Assembly: GCA_947498125.1 (NCBI GenBank)
Contig: CANMJH010000001.1
Location: forward strand, 1,488,001-1,552,000
DNA from: an uncultured Nioella sp.
GTDB lineage: Bacteria > Pseudomonadota > Alphaproteobacteria > Rhodobacterales > Rhodobacteraceae
Direction: 5' to 3'
DNA: 64,000 nucleotides
Shown: piece by piece, positions 1 through 12,258 of the stretch
Layout of the letters: each line of letters begins with the position of its first letter
Position numbering within the stretch: the stretch's first letter is position 1
Position numbers and translations under genes: made by a program
Notes under the pieces: generated by a model
What the model was told of the DNA's origin: nothing
What the model saw: the letters and a program-made list of their open reading frames with translations, nothing else
Database searches by the model: none

Positions 1-697
1 GCTCTCCCAATCGGCCTTTCGGAACGCGGGTCAAGAACCCGTCGCGGACTTTCTTGGCCTCTTCACTGTCTTCGAACATCCACGCGGTCAGCGGCGAGCG
101 GAACACAGTTGGCGCAATGGCGTTCACCGTTATGCCAGTTGGGCCAAGCTCGCAGCCAAGCGCCTTGGTGATGCCGTCGACGGCGGCCTTGGACGCGCAA
201 TAGGCCGTGTAGCCAGCGGGATGACCCAAAAGTCCACGCGCTGAACTTACCAGAACGATCTTCCCGCCGTCGCCTTGCGCCTTCATCTGGCCCGACGCCG
301 CACGCGCCAAAAGCCATGATTGGTTCACATTGGCATCCATCACGGATGCGAAGGTTTCGGGCGCCATATCATTGATCAAGGCCACTTTGTTCATGCCCGA
401 AGCAACAACCAATATGTCGAGCCGGCCAAAGGCCTCAACCGCGCTAGAGATCAACGCATCGCAAGCCGCTTCGTCAGAAGGGCGCGTGTTGACGGAAGTC
501 ACTTCTGCGCCCATCCCGCGGCATTCTTCTGCGATTTCATCAAGCGCAGTTTGGTTCCCGGCGGCCAGCACCAGTTTGGCACCTGCACCGGCCAGAATAC
601 GCGCGGCAACCATGCCAAACGCGCCCGAGGCACCGGTGATCAAGGCAACTTTGCCCTTAACTTCGAACATCGACAGCGGATTTTGCATAACAGACAT
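1..697 (-). CDS. SDR family oxidoreductase (3' end cut by window edge)
   Basis: NAD(P)-dependent short-chain dehydrogenase/reductase, a soluble Rossmann-fold enzyme that oxidises or reduces a hydroxyl/keto group. Seen in translation: the cofactor loop TGASGAFG (residues about 21-28), a serine in LVSSARG, and the catalytic YCASK (Y166, K170). About 232 residues are visible and the C-terminus runs off the left edge. The ATG shares one base with the TAA of the upstream cupin gene (TAATG), so the two are probably translationally coupled. It belongs to a catabolic module with the cupin, the cyclase-family enzyme, the divergent IclR regulator and the neighbouring liv-type transporter. The substrate cannot be read from sequence. 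Confidence 0.9.
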   Translation of the reverse strand, partial: MSVMQNPLSMFEVKGKVALITGASGAFGMVAARILAGAGAKLVLAAGNQTALDEIAEECRGMGAEVTSVNTRPSDEAACDALISSAVEAFGRLDILVVASGMNKVALINDMAPETFASVMDANVNQSWLLARAASGQMKAQGDGGKIVLVSSARGLLGHPAGYTAYCASKAAVDGITKALGCELGPTGITVNAIAPTVFRSPLTAWMFEDSEEAKKVRDGFLTRVPKGRLGE

Positions 698-1050
698 TAT
701 TTCGCCTCCGGCGGATAGGGCATGACGACCAGCATTGTGCAAATATGGTTTGAACGGTTTTCAATCTTGCGCACCTGACCGGGCGGGATCGTGCAGCTGT
801 CGTATTTTCCAAGAACGGTTTCTTCGCCGTCGATGATCACGGTCATCTCGCCTTCAAGAACGACATATACTTTTTCAATGGGTGTGGAATCCGGTCCGGC
901 GCCGCCGCCGGGAAGAAACTGACTTAGCCCAACCCATTGGTTGGTTGGACCGCCCTCTTCAAACCCCTGAAGCCGCAGACCCGTTACATCGAAATGATTG
1001 GGCGCCACATAGGGCTTGGCATCTTCAAAACGTTTCACAAGCATTCTCAA
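697..1050 (-). CDS. Cupin-domain protein
   Basis: Small single-domain cupin of 117 residues. The central part (about 55-105) has the alternating strands and the pattern VVLEGEMTVIIDGEE...IPPGQVRKIENRS typical of a double-stranded beta-helix. The usual first-motif histidine pair is weak here, so metal-dependent catalysis is uncertain; it may instead be a ligand-binding or isomerase-like member. It lies 60 bases after the cyclase-family gene and overlaps the SDR start by one base, so all three are probably one transcript. Cupins of this size often accompany ring-cleavage or acid-catabolism genes; that role is inference from context. Confidence 0.85.
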   Translation of the reverse strand: MRMLVKRFEDAKPYVAPNHFDVTGLRLQGFEEGGPTNQWVGLSQFLPGGGAGPDSTPIEKVYVVLEGEMTVIIDGEETVLGKYDSCTIPPGQVRKIENRSNHICTMLVVMPYPPEAK

Positions 1051-1110
1051 TCCTCCATAATTTCAAGAAAAGTCGGCCGCCGGCCAAAGCCGGCGACCAG
1101 GGAGGAAAGC

Positions 1111-1947
1111 TTAGAATTCTTCGCCAGCATCGATGCGGAATTGCTGATCTTTGTCGATCATGGCGACAAGACGGATGATACAGCCATCGCCGCGATCCCA
1201 GTTCCAAGGGAAGAAGGCAAAGGTGCAGCGCTTGCCAGTCACAGCGTCCAAATCGCCGCCAACATTTTCGATGCCAAGGATGCCGTTTTTGAATAGAATG
1301 TTATGAACCGGTTCCCATTCAGGGTGGGCTTCGTCCCACGGCACGCCACCAGACCATTCAAGGAATTCTTCTGCAAGATGTGGCAGAAGCGGACCATTGC
1401 GATGCGGACCAATTGCGGTTGCCAGCGGGTGGTCATTGGCTTGCGTGTCATGGCCAACAACCTTGATGCCTTTTTCGACCATCCACTCGCCTGCCGATTT
1501 CACGAAACCGGGGCAATGGGCGAAATAGTCACCATCTTCATAGTCGTGATGCCAACCAGTGTTGATGATCAGTACGTCGCCCTTGCGGATCACATGACCA
1601 CAGGCTTTTTCCAAATCGTCGCCGGTAATCGGCTCCCATTTCTTTTTAGGCATCGAGACAACAATGCCCGTCCCAAAGAAATGCGGCAGCGGAACTTCGT
1701 CAATGAAGGGCGTTCCCTGAACCACGTGCGCTGGCGCATCAATGTGGGTCGTCGCGTGCATCGTGGTGGTAATGCGCTGGCTCAGAACACCCGATTTCGC
1801 CATGTAGTGAATGCGCTCAATCTTGGTGTCTTCAAAATACGGCCAGTTGGGGTTTTGGAACCCGAAGCGATGGCTGAGGTTATAAAACTCAATCCCCATA
1901 TCGTTGTCGGTATTAGCTTGAAACTCGATTCCACGAATTTTGACCAT
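1111..1947 (-). CDS. Cyclase family protein (metal-dependent hydrolase)
   Basis: Protein of 278 residues of the cyclase superfamily, which includes bacterial kynurenine formamidase and isatin hydrolase. These are soluble metal-dependent amide/lactam hydrolases. The signature is present as HATTHIDAPAH (residues 64-74), matching the family pattern HxxTHxDxPxH whose His and Asp residues bind the divalent metal. A second conserved region, VVGHDTQANDHP, follows near 165-176. First gene of the leftward module cyclase-cupin-SDR, divergent from the IclR regulator at 2158. It probably opens an amide or lactone ring of the imported compound; the exact substrate is not readable. Confidence 0.88.
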   Translation of the reverse strand: MVKIRGIEFQANTDNDMGIEFYNLSHRFGFQNPNWPYFEDTKIERIHYMAKSGVLSQRITTTMHATTHIDAPAHVVQGTPFIDEVPLPHFFGTGIVVSMPKKKWEPITGDDLEKACGHVIRKGDVLIINTGWHHDYEDGDYFAHCPGFVKSAGEWMVEKGIKVVGHDTQANDHPLATAIGPHRNGPLLPHLAEEFLEWSGGVPWDEAHPEWEPVHNILFKNGILGIENVGGDLDAVTGKRCTFAFFPWNWDRGDGCIIRLVAMIDKDQQFRIDAGEEF

Positions 1948-2090
1948 TTCTGGTGTCCTCCCTTATGCGTCAACAGTGACGCGGTATTCTCGTTCGATCC
2001 TCCACCGAACTGTCCCGTATATTGGTGCACTTGCACCGCATTGCGGTCAAGAAAAAATTGCATCGCGGGTTGACTGTACCACATTGCGGG

Positions 2091-2116
2091 TTATTAGTTG
2101 TTCCACTAAAACAACC
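2091..2116. promoter_or_regulatory. Inverted repeat in the cyclase/iclR divergent region, candidate IclR operator
   Basis: The 210-base gap between the divergent cyclase gene and the IclR regulator contains GTTGTT (2097-2102) and AACAAC (2110-2115) separated by seven bases. IclR proteins usually bind short inverted repeats close to their own start, so this is a reasonable operator candidate, but the arms are only 6 bp and no experimental support is available. Confidence 0.3.
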
Positions 2117-2157
2117 TATAGCCGATTAAAACCGGGCCAGACCGAAAAGAAAAATGC

Positions 2158-2919
2158 ATGGCAAACAATGAGTTAAAAAGCAGCCGAAGCGGCATTCAGG
2201 TCATTTCAAGGGCAGCAGAAATCCTGCGCGCCCTGCGAGAAACGCCAACAGGCATGAGTCTTGGACAAATTGCAGAACGGGTCGATTTACCCCGTTCGAC
2301 CGTGCAAAGAATCATCAGCGCCCTTCAGGACGAACGCCTGGTGATCGCCAATTCTAAGGGCGGAGGCTTGCGGCTCGGCCCCGAAATCACCGCGATGGCC
2401 GAGGCAGCAAGCTATAACATCGCAGAGCAGTGCCGGATCTTTTTGATTGAACTGACCGAGGACACCGGAGAAACCTCGGACCTTTCTATGTTACGCGGGC
2501 CATCGATGATCTTTCTTGATCAGGTTCCTGGCACGCAGCGCTTACGGACGGTCTCGTCAGTGGGCGAGGTTTTTCCGCTAAGCTCTACCGCCAATGGGCG
2601 GGCCTGCTTGTCCCTCATGCCAGAGGAGGAGGCCAAGGAACGCGTCTTGGGCGAATGGAGCCGGTGGGATATCAAAGGCGACATCGACGCCTTTATGGAC
2701 AGACTGACGGCTATCCGCGCCACTGGCCTTGCCTTTGACCGCGATGAGCATACGCGCGGTATCTCGGCCATTGGGTTTGGCTTTCGGGACCTTGCGGGTG
2801 ATCTCTTGGCTATTTCAGTGCCGATCCCAAGCACTCGGTTTGAGGAGAAACGGGAAATCGTCGAGGCCGCGATCCTCAAGACCATCTCGCATGTCAAAAA
2901 GATGATGGAAAAAGCATAA
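2158..2919 (+). CDS. IclR family transcriptional regulator
   Basis: Transcription factor of 253 residues with the standard IclR plan. A winged helix-turn-helix lies at about residues 15-75 (SLGQIAERVDLPRSTVQRII is the recognition region), followed by an effector-binding GAF-like domain to the C-terminus with the usual SSVGEVFPLSSTANGRA and DRDEHTRGISAIG motifs. Length is typical. It is transcribed away from the cyclase-cupin-SDR genes and points at the end of the liv operon, so it most likely controls the catabolic module and perhaps the transporter in response to the imported substrate. The Shine-Dalgarno in front of the chosen ATG is weak. Confidence 0.93.
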   Translation: MANNELKSSRSGIQVISRAAEILRALRETPTGMSLGQIAERVDLPRSTVQRIISALQDERLVIANSKGGGLRLGPEITAMAEAASYNIAEQCRIFLIELTEDTGETSDLSMLRGPSMIFLDQVPGTQRLRTVSSVGEVFPLSSTANGRACLSLMPEEEAKERVLGEWSRWDIKGDIDAFMDRLTAIRATGLAFDRDEHTRGISAIGFGFRDLAGDLLAISVPIPSTRFEEKREIVEAAILKTISHVKKMMEKA

Positions 2920-2940
2920 AGGCGCCCGAAGGCGCCCTTA
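2918..2940 (-). terminator. Terminator of the liv operon
   Basis: GGCGCC (2921-2926) and GGCGCC (2931-2936) form a 6-bp stem with a CGAA loop. Read on the minus strand it is followed by TTTATGCTTTTT, a U-rich tract, as expected for the end of the leftward liv operon. The hairpin lies directly after the iclR stop and may also serve that gene, although no U-tract follows on the plus strand. Confidence 0.5.
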
Positions 2941-2968
2941 CACTCTCTCTCCCCAGAGAACTTGACGC

Positions 2969-3724
2969 TCAGATCGCCAAGTATTCTTCACGCAGCTCTT
3001 TATTTTCCAAGACCTCTTTGGCATCGCCGTCAAAGACGACGCGGCCAGTATCTAGGATCACGGCCCGGTCGGCCAATTTCAGAGCAGCAACAGCGTTTTG
3101 TTCAACGATGACCGTTGTAATGCCTTGCTCGCGGATCAGTTCCAGTGTTTTGGCAATCTCTTGCACAATCACCGGCGCCAGACCTTCATAAGGTTCGTCC
3201 AGCAGCAGGATCTTAATGTCACGCGCAAGAGCGCGAGCAATTGACAGCATCTGCTGTTCGCCACCCGAAAGCGTAATGCCCTCTTGCTTGCGGCGTTCGC
3301 CAAGGCGTGGGAACAGCTCGTAAATGCGCTCAAGCGACCAGCCATGTGGCGGGGCGATCTGCGCAAGTTTGAGGTTCTCTTCCACCGTCAGGCCCGGAAT
3401 AATCCGCCGATCTTCGGGCACCAGCGCCACACCCAGACCCGCCGCCTGATGCGAACGCATCTCGTGCAGTGGTTGGTGATCCAGCCAGATTTCCCCATGC
3501 CGCAATTCAGGATCATCGACACGCGCAATCGTCCGCAATGTCGAGGTCTTTCCAGCGCCGTTACGGCCTAACAGGGCAAGGATTTCGCCCTCATGGATAT
3601 TAAAACTGACGCGCTGAACGATATAGCTTTCAGCATAGTAGGCGTCGATTTCCCAAACCGACAGAAAGGCCGGAGCCGTCGCTGCGTGGTTGGCATTCTT
3701 CTCATATTTTGCAGTCGCGTTCAT
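2969..3724 (-). CDS. livF: Branched-chain-type ABC transporter ATP-binding protein LivF
   Basis: Cytoplasmic ATPase of a HAAT-family importer, 251 residues from the chosen ATG. Visible motifs are Walker A GRNGAGKT (53-60), the ABC signature LSGGEQ (152-157) and Walker B LLLDEP (173-178), with the short LivF-type C-terminus. The frame is open further upstream, but those residues overlap livG out of frame and lack family similarity, so the ATG at 3724 (MNATAKYEKN) is preferred. The roughly 20-residue N-terminal extension before the ABC core is unusual for LivF. Last gene of the operon SBP-livH-livM-livG-livF. Confidence 0.93.
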   Translation of the reverse strand: MNATAKYEKNANHAATAPAFLSVWEIDAYYAESYIVQRVSFNIHEGEILALLGRNGAGKTSTLRTIARVDDPELRHGEIWLDHQPLHEMRSHQAAGLGVALVPEDRRIIPGLTVEENLKLAQIAPPHGWSLERIYELFPRLGERRKQEGITLSGGEQQMLSIARALARDIKILLLDEPYEGLAPVIVQEIAKTLELIREQGITTVIVEQNAVAALKLADRAVILDTGRVVFDGDAKEVLENKELREEYLAI

Positions 3725-3767
3725 AAAGGGTCTCCGATCTGGAAAAAGGTGCAGGCGTGCGCAGTCA

Positions 3768-4526
3768 TCAGACCTGCGCCTCGCCCAGATAGGCCTCACG
3801 CACCTTGGGGTGGCCCTTGATGTTTTCGGGAATGTCCTCGACCAGGGGGGTCCCCTGAGCCAGAACGGTGATCCGATCCGCCAAGCTGAAAACCACATGC
3901 ATGTCATGCTCGATGATGACCATTGTGATGTTTCGCTTTTCCTTGATCTCTTTCAGCAGCGCGATGGTGTTATTGGTGTCAGCACGTGCCATGCCCGCGG
4001 TTGGTTCATCAAGCAGCAAAAGCTGTGGTTGCTGAACAAGGCTCATTGCCATTTCCAGACGGCGCTTATCACCCCGAGACAATGAACTGGCCATCATGTC
4101 CTTTTTGGACAGCATGTTGACCTCTTCCAGCATCTCCTCGGCTTGCGTCAGAATATCGCCCTCGTCATTGACGGATTCATAAGCATGCATCCGAAAAGAC
4201 CCATCCCGGCGCGCAAAGCAGGGGATCAGAACGTTTTCCAGAACGGTTTGGTCCGAAAAGATCTCGGGCGTTTGGAACACCCGTGAAATGCCCATCTGGT
4301 TGATCTCGTGCGGTTTGCGTCCCAAAACCGGGTTGCCCTGAAAAATGACACTACCAGTATCCGGGGCAAGCTTCCCAACAAGGCAGTTGAGCAAGGTGGA
4401 TTTACCGGCCCCGTTCGGGCCGATAATTGCGTGGCAGGTGCCTTCTTGAACGTCGAGATTGACGTCCCCCAAGGCCTGTAGACCACCGAAGCGTTTGTTG
4501 ACGCCATTGACTTCTAGAATACCCAT
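3768..4526 (-). CDS. livG: Branched-chain-type ABC transporter ATP-binding protein LivG
   Basis: Second cytoplasmic ATPase of the importer, 252 residues. Walker A is GPNGAGKS (36-43) and Walker B LLLLDEP (169-175). The ABC signature reads LSRGDKRRLE (149-158), whereas the common form is LSGGQ or LSHGEQ; this variant is also seen in urea/amide-type LivG relatives. The C-terminal BCA-type extension ends in KVREAYLGE, typical of LivG. It sits 12 bases after livM and is preceded by GGAGAAACC as ribosome site. It pairs with LivF to drive transport through LivH/LivM. Confidence 0.93.
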   Translation of the reverse strand: MGILEVNGVNKRFGGLQALGDVNLDVQEGTCHAIIGPNGAGKSTLLNCLVGKLAPDTGSVIFQGNPVLGRKPHEINQMGISRVFQTPEIFSDQTVLENVLIPCFARRDGSFRMHAYESVNDEGDILTQAEEMLEEVNMLSKKDMMASSLSRGDKRRLEMAMSLVQQPQLLLLDEPTAGMARADTNNTIALLKEIKEKRNITMVIIEHDMHVVFSLADRITVLAQGTPLVEDIPENIKGHPKVREAYLGEAQV

Positions 4527-4538
4527 CGTCGGTTTCTC

Positions 4539-5732
4539 CTATTCGCCTGGCTCTGGCGCGGTTTCAGTGTCGTCAGCTTTTTTGCGGCTGAACAAATTGC
4601 CAATCCGGCGCCCACCTTCGACGATACCGCCCGGCAGGAAGATCACGATGCCCATGAAGACCAGACCAAGTGTCAGGTGCCAACCATGGCCCACAAAGGG
4701 ATGCAGGATTGTTACGAGGAAGTTTTCGAGGCTATCCGGCAAGGCTTGGAACCAGCTGTGCAGGATGCTGTCATTGATCGTCGAAATGATACTTTCGAGA
4801 TAGGCAATAACCCCTGCCCCAAGGACCGGACCGATCAAGGTGCCCGCGCCGCCAAGGATGGTCATCAGTACAACCTCACCCGATGCCGTCCAAAGCATCC
4901 GTTCGGCGCCTGCAAGGGGATCCATCGCAACCATCAGGCCGCCAGCAAGACCGGCATACATGCCCGAGATCACAAAGGCCGCCAAAGTGTAGGGGCGCGC
5001 ATTCAACCCGGTATAGCTCATCCGGTTCTGGTTCGATTTGATCGCACGAAGCATCAAACCAAAGGGCGAGCGGAACAGACGCACCGACATGTAAAACGCG
5101 ACCAACATGATCACACCGGCAAAATAGTAGCCCGTGCTGAAGGTAAAGCTCCACCCTGCGACATCCAGATCGACAGCGGATTGCATATCAAGGCCAAAGA
5201 AATGCGGCACGGGGATGTTGCCATCCACTTCGGTCACACCAATGACGCGCGGGTCATTCAGCGACAATGTCAGGCCGGTTTCACCGCCTGTGAGGGGCGT
5301 CAGAACCGAATAGGCAAGGCTGTAGCACATCTGGGCGAAGGCCAGCGTCAGGATCGAGAAGTAGATCCCCGTCCGGCGTAGCGACACATAGCCAATGAGC
5401 AGCGAGAAGAGGCCCGCAACCACAACCGAGACGATCAGTGCCGGTACGACATTCATTGTCAGCAGCTTCATCATCCAGACCCCAGCATAGGACCCCACTC
5501 CGAGGAAGGCCGCATGGCCAAAGGACAGGTATCCGGTCAGGCCAAAGAGGATGTTGTAGCCAATGGCGAAAATCCCAAAGATCACCAGTTTTTGCATCAG
5601 ATCGGGATAGCCAGCGTTAAACTGCGCCATGCCGACATTGTCAGGGAAAGGGTTCAGAATGAATGGTGCAAAAGCGACCAGACAGACCACGATCAAAAAG
5701 AGTTTGCGATCGGCGTTGTTAAGACCCAGCAT
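4539..5732 (-). CDS. livM: Branched-chain-type ABC transporter permease LivM
   Basis: Inner-membrane permease of 397 residues with about nine to ten hydrophobic segments, beginning with [15 protein letters not shown]. The [18 protein letters not shown] region and the [16 protein letters not shown] and [17 protein letters not shown] loop are the usual LivM landmarks. There is an insertion of about 60 residues in the middle (about 155-215) compared with E. coli LivM, a feature of the urea/amide branch of the family. It is separated from livH by only two bases and forms the heterodimeric channel with it. Confidence 0.92.
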   Translation of the reverse strand: MLGLNNADRKLFLIVVCLVAFAPFILNPFPDNVGMAQFNAGYPDLMQKLVIFGIFAIGYNILFGLTGYLSFGHAAFLGVGSYAGVWMMKLLTMNVVPALIVSVVVAGLFSLLIGYVSLRRTGIYFSILTLAFAQMCYSLAYSVLTPLTGGETGLTLSLNDPRVIGVTEVDGNIPVPHFFGLDMQSAVDLDVAGWSFTFSTGYYFAGVIMLVAFYMSVRLFRSPFGLMLRAIKSNQNRMSYTGLNARPYTLAAFVISGMYAGLAGGLMVAMDPLAGAERMLWTASGEVVLMTILGGAGTLIGPVLGAGVIAYLESIISTINDSILHSWFQALPDSLENFLVTILHPFVGHGWHLTLGLVFMGIVIFLPGGIVEGGRRIGNLFSRKKADDTETAPEPGE

Positions 5733-5734
5733 GA

Positions 5735-6766
5735 TTAGTCCTCCATTACGCCTTTACGGCCCATCAGACCGCGCGGACGGGTCAATAGAACCACAACCGC
5801 AACGAGATAGATGACGACTTGGTTGATGCCCGGCAGGGCTTCGATGATTTGCGACATAGAGGCAAAGCTTTGCAGAATACCCAAGAGGAAGCCTGCGGCG
5901 ACAGCGCCGCCAAGACTGCCCATTCCGCCCACAACAACCACAACAAAGCTGAGGACAAGGAAGTCCATACCCATGTGATAGTTCGGCGACAGGATCGGCG
6001 TGTACATAACGCCTGCAAGCCCTGCCACAACGGCGGCGATGGCAAACATAATGACAAAGCGGCGGTCGATATCGATGCCCAGTAGGCCTACAGTTTCGCG
6101 GTCTGCCATGCCTGCACGCACAACCATTCCGAAGGTCGTGAACTGAAGGAAGGCAAAGACGGCCGCGATAATCACTGCAGAGAAGAAGAAATAGACCAAG
6201 CGCCAGTAGGGGTACATGATCGCATAGGGATCAAAACCCAATATCTGCCCGATATCGAATGATCCGATAAAGGCTTCGGGCGCAGGGGTTGGAATTGGGT
6301 TCGCGCCATAAAACGCTTTGACGATTTCTTGGATCACGATGGCCAAGCCAAAGGTCACAAGAATCTGGTCAGCATGGGGGCGCTTATAGAAGTGCTTGAT
6401 CAGCCCGCGCTCCATCACCACGCCGATAAGTGCCATGACAGGAATGGCAATAATGACGGCCAAAGGCACCGCCCAGTCAATTATGGTTCCGCCGACGGCC
6501 TCTCCGAACCACGCTTCGACATAGGGCGTGTGAACCGTCATCGGGTTGCCCAAAAAGTCGGTCCGCGTTGGATCGATTGTTTCAAAAGACAGCGTCAGAA
6601 TGCGGCTGAGTGTGACGGCGCAGAACGCCCCCAACATGAACAGCGCGCCATGAGCAAAGTTAACGACACCCAAAGTGCCAAAGATCAGCGTCAGGCCGAG
6701 CGCAATGAGCGCATAGGCCGAGCCCTTATCCAGTCCGTTAAGGACCTGTAGAATAATCGCTTCCAT
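5735..6766 (-). CDS. livH: Branched-chain-type ABC transporter permease LivH
   Basis: Inner-membrane permease of 343 residues with the standard LivH opening [20 protein letters not shown], then [19 protein letters not shown] and the loop [17 protein letters not shown] near the C-terminus. It is longer than E. coli LivH because of an insertion at about residues 60-100 containing [11 protein letters not shown]. It lies 112 bases downstream of the solute-binding protein gene, with a stable hairpin in that gap, and upstream of livM. It partners with LivM. Confidence 0.93.
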   Translation of the reverse strand: MEAIILQVLNGLDKGSAYALIALGLTLIFGTLGVVNFAHGALFMLGAFCAVTLSRILTLSFETIDPTRTDFLGNPMTVHTPYVEAWFGEAVGGTIIDWAVPLAVIIAIPVMALIGVVMERGLIKHFYKRPHADQILVTFGLAIVIQEIVKAFYGANPIPTPAPEAFIGSFDIGQILGFDPYAIMYPYWRLVYFFFSAVIIAAVFAFLQFTTFGMVVRAGMADRETVGLLGIDIDRRFVIMFAIAAVVAGLAGVMYTPILSPNYHMGMDFLVLSFVVVVVGGMGSLGGAVAAGFLLGILQSFASMSQIIEALPGINQVVIYLVAVVVLLTRPRGLMGRKGVMED

Positions 6767-6833
6767 GGATTTTCCTGTCCAAATGCCGATGGAGGATGGT
6801 TTTGCGAGCGTGCAAAACCCAAAAAGCCGAATT

Positions 6834-6862
6834 GGTCCGGGCCGCCCATTAGGGCCCGGACC
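6834..6862 (-). terminator. Stem-loop between the solute-binding protein gene and livH (attenuator or mRNA-stabilising)
   Basis: GGTCCGGGCC (6834-6843) pairs perfectly with GGCCCGGACC (6853-6862) across a nine-base loop, 16 bases after the stop of the binding-protein gene. On the minus strand a short CTTTTT tract follows. It can act as a partial terminator or as a 3' stabiliser that raises binding-protein expression over the membrane components. Confidence 0.6.
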
Positions 6863-6878
6863 GACCTGTCAGGCGACT

Positions 6879-8237
6879 TTACGCGCCTGGGTTACAGGTA
6901 CCGAGCGCACCGCCCTGGAAGTCAGGGTGGTCGATTGGGTACGTAACGGTCTCGCGTGGCGTGACTTCGACGATCTCAAGAAGGTCGAACTCGTTCTCTG
7001 GGTTCTCTTTGCCGCGCACAACCAGAACGTCTTTGAAGCACTGGTGGTCTTCTGCACGGTAAAGGGTTGGGCCATTGCCCAGACCGTCGAACTCATAGCC
7101 TTCCAGCGCTTCTGCAACCGCACATGGGTTGAAGCTACCGGCGCGTGTAACAGCATCTGCATAAAGCAGGGTCTGTACATAGCAGGTGTGTGCTGCCTGC
7201 GACGGTGGGAAGCCGTAACGCTCACCGAAGGAACGAACAAAGGCTTGGCTGCCTGCGTCGGTCAGGGTCCAGTGCCAGTTCGTGGAACCGTAGATGCCTT
7301 CGATCGCCGAGCCCGCACCACGTGCCATTAGGCGCGAGAAGAGCGGAACAACAACTGCAAAGTCTTTGTTGTTTGCAACGATATCACGCAGACCAAACTG
7401 AACAGCTTGGGTCAGCGAGTTCACCATGTCCCCACCGTAGTGGTTCAGGATCAGAACGTCAGCGCCAGAGTTCGCAACAGGTGTCAGGTAGGACGAGAAG
7501 TCGCCCGCGCCAACCGGGGTCATAACTGCGTTCGCAGTCTCCCAGCCCATTGCTTCGGTATAGGTCCGCATGGAGCGTTCCTGTGACCAACCCCAAGTGT
7601 AGTCAGCCGTCAGGTGATATGCGACACGGTCATTGCCATAAGCACCTTCGAGGATCGGTGCCAAAGCGCGACCCGACATTTCGGTGTTAAAGAAGTGACG
7701 GAAGCCATTTGCACGGCGGTCTTTACCTGTGGTGTCATTCGAGTGTGTCAGACCGGCCATGAAGATAACGCCAGCATCCTGGCAGAGACCCTGCACAGCG
7801 ATTGCAACGCCCGAAGACGAACCACCGGAAATCATGACAGCGCCATCGCGTTCAATCATCGAACGGGCCGATGAACGTGCCGCATCAGACGATGTTTGCG
7901 TGTCACCAGTGACGTATTCTACACGGCGACCCAAGATGCCGGTGCCATCCAGAACTTGGCTGCTGAAGGTATTCATCATACCGCCATCGCCTTCACCGTT
8001 CAGGTGTTCGACTGCGAGTGTAAAGGCGCGCAGCTCGTCTGCACCCTCATCGGCATAAGCGCCGGTTTGTGGGACGTTGAAGCCCAGAGTTACGCTGTCA
8101 GGTCCGGGTGCATTGGTGAACCCAGTATGTCCGTCCGCCCATACGGCGCCGGAAAAGATTGTCGGCATTGCCAGAGTGGCACCGGACGCGGCGCCTGCTT
8201 TAAGCATGCCACGGCGAGTGAATTTGCCCTTCGACAT
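6879..8237 (-). CDS. ABC transporter substrate-binding protein, Peripla_BP_6 family, Tat-exported
   Basis: Periplasmic receptor of the liv-type importer, 452 residues. The N-terminus carries a twin-arginine signal (TRRGMLKAG, then a hydrophobic stretch ending AVWA), so it is probably folded with its ligand site before export. The mature part has the two-lobed Leu/Ile/Val-binding fold (LGFNVPQTGAYADEGADELR near the start; VMISGGSSSGVAIAVQ). The total length is larger than LivK and closer to urea/amide-binding relatives. First gene of the transport operon, with GGGAGG seven bases before the ATG. The ligand is unknown; proximity to a cyclase-family hydrolase suggests an amide- or ring-containing organic acid. 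Confidence 0.92.
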   Translation of the reverse strand: MSKGKFTRRGMLKAGAASGATLAMPTIFSGAVWADGHTGFTNAPGPDSVTLGFNVPQTGAYADEGADELRAFTLAVEHLNGEGDGGMMNTFSSQVLDGTGILGRRVEYVTGDTQTSSDAARSSARSMIERDGAVMISGGSSSGVAIAVQGLCQDAGVIFMAGLTHSNDTTGKDRRANGFRHFFNTEMSGRALAPILEGAYGNDRVAYHLTADYTWGWSQERSMRTYTEAMGWETANAVMTPVGAGDFSSYLTPVANSGADVLILNHYGGDMVNSLTQAVQFGLRDIVANNKDFAVVVPLFSRLMARGAGSAIEGIYGSTNWHWTLTDAGSQAFVRSFGERYGFPPSQAAHTCYVQTLLYADAVTRAGSFNPCAVAEALEGYEFDGLGNGPTLYRAEDHQCFKDVLVVRGKENPENEFDLLEIVEVTPRETVTYPIDHPDFQGGALGTCNPGA

Positions 8238-8508
8238 TATATCCTCCCTTGATGAAACAACCCGGACCTCCCAATCCAGGCTTGGGGTAATTGCTACCCA
8301 CCGGCAGGCTCACAAGGAATTAAGATTTAAGCCACAGGGCGATTTCACAAGCGAATGGCTTTTGAAAACAAATTTACAGCTTGTGTAAAACATTGAGAAC
8401 TGCGTGACAAACCTAAGCTCGTCGGACAGATTCCAAGTTGGTCGCACTCGTGGGATGCGCAAATCAACTGATGCTGCAAGTGTAGCAATCTCAATGCCGC
8501 GCTGCAAC
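8238..8508. other. Non-coding leader and promoter region of the liv operon
   Basis: No convincing gene here. It holds the GGGAGGA ribosome site of the binding-protein gene and an AT-rich stretch with an inverted repeat, TTTACA (8373-8378) and TGTAAA (8384-8389) around a five-base centre. That repeat could be an operator for the nearby IclR protein or another regulator; evidence is symmetry and position only. Confidence 0.4.
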
Positions 8509-8544
8509 AAAAAACCGCAGCGCCCTTTGGCGCAAGGGCGCTGC
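8509..8544 (-). terminator. Rho-independent terminator of the glycogen operon
   Basis: GCAGCGCCCTT (8517-8527) and AAGGGCGCTGC (8534-8544) form a perfect 11-bp stem with a six-base loop. On the minus strand it is followed by GGTTTTTTG. It lies 57 bases beyond the pgm stop and is the clearest intrinsic terminator in the left half of the window. Confidence 0.9.
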
Positions 8545-8600
8545 GCTGCAGAATAAGTCGTTCATCCAAACACCGAATCCGATGCGCGGACAGAAACCAC

Positions 8601-12254
<3,654 letters not shown>

Positions 12255-12258
<4 letters not shown>

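Noticed and set aside
1303-2073. Open frame of 256 codons on the plus strand
   Set aside because: Antisense to the cyclase-family gene, which has the metal motif, and runs into the divergent promoter region.
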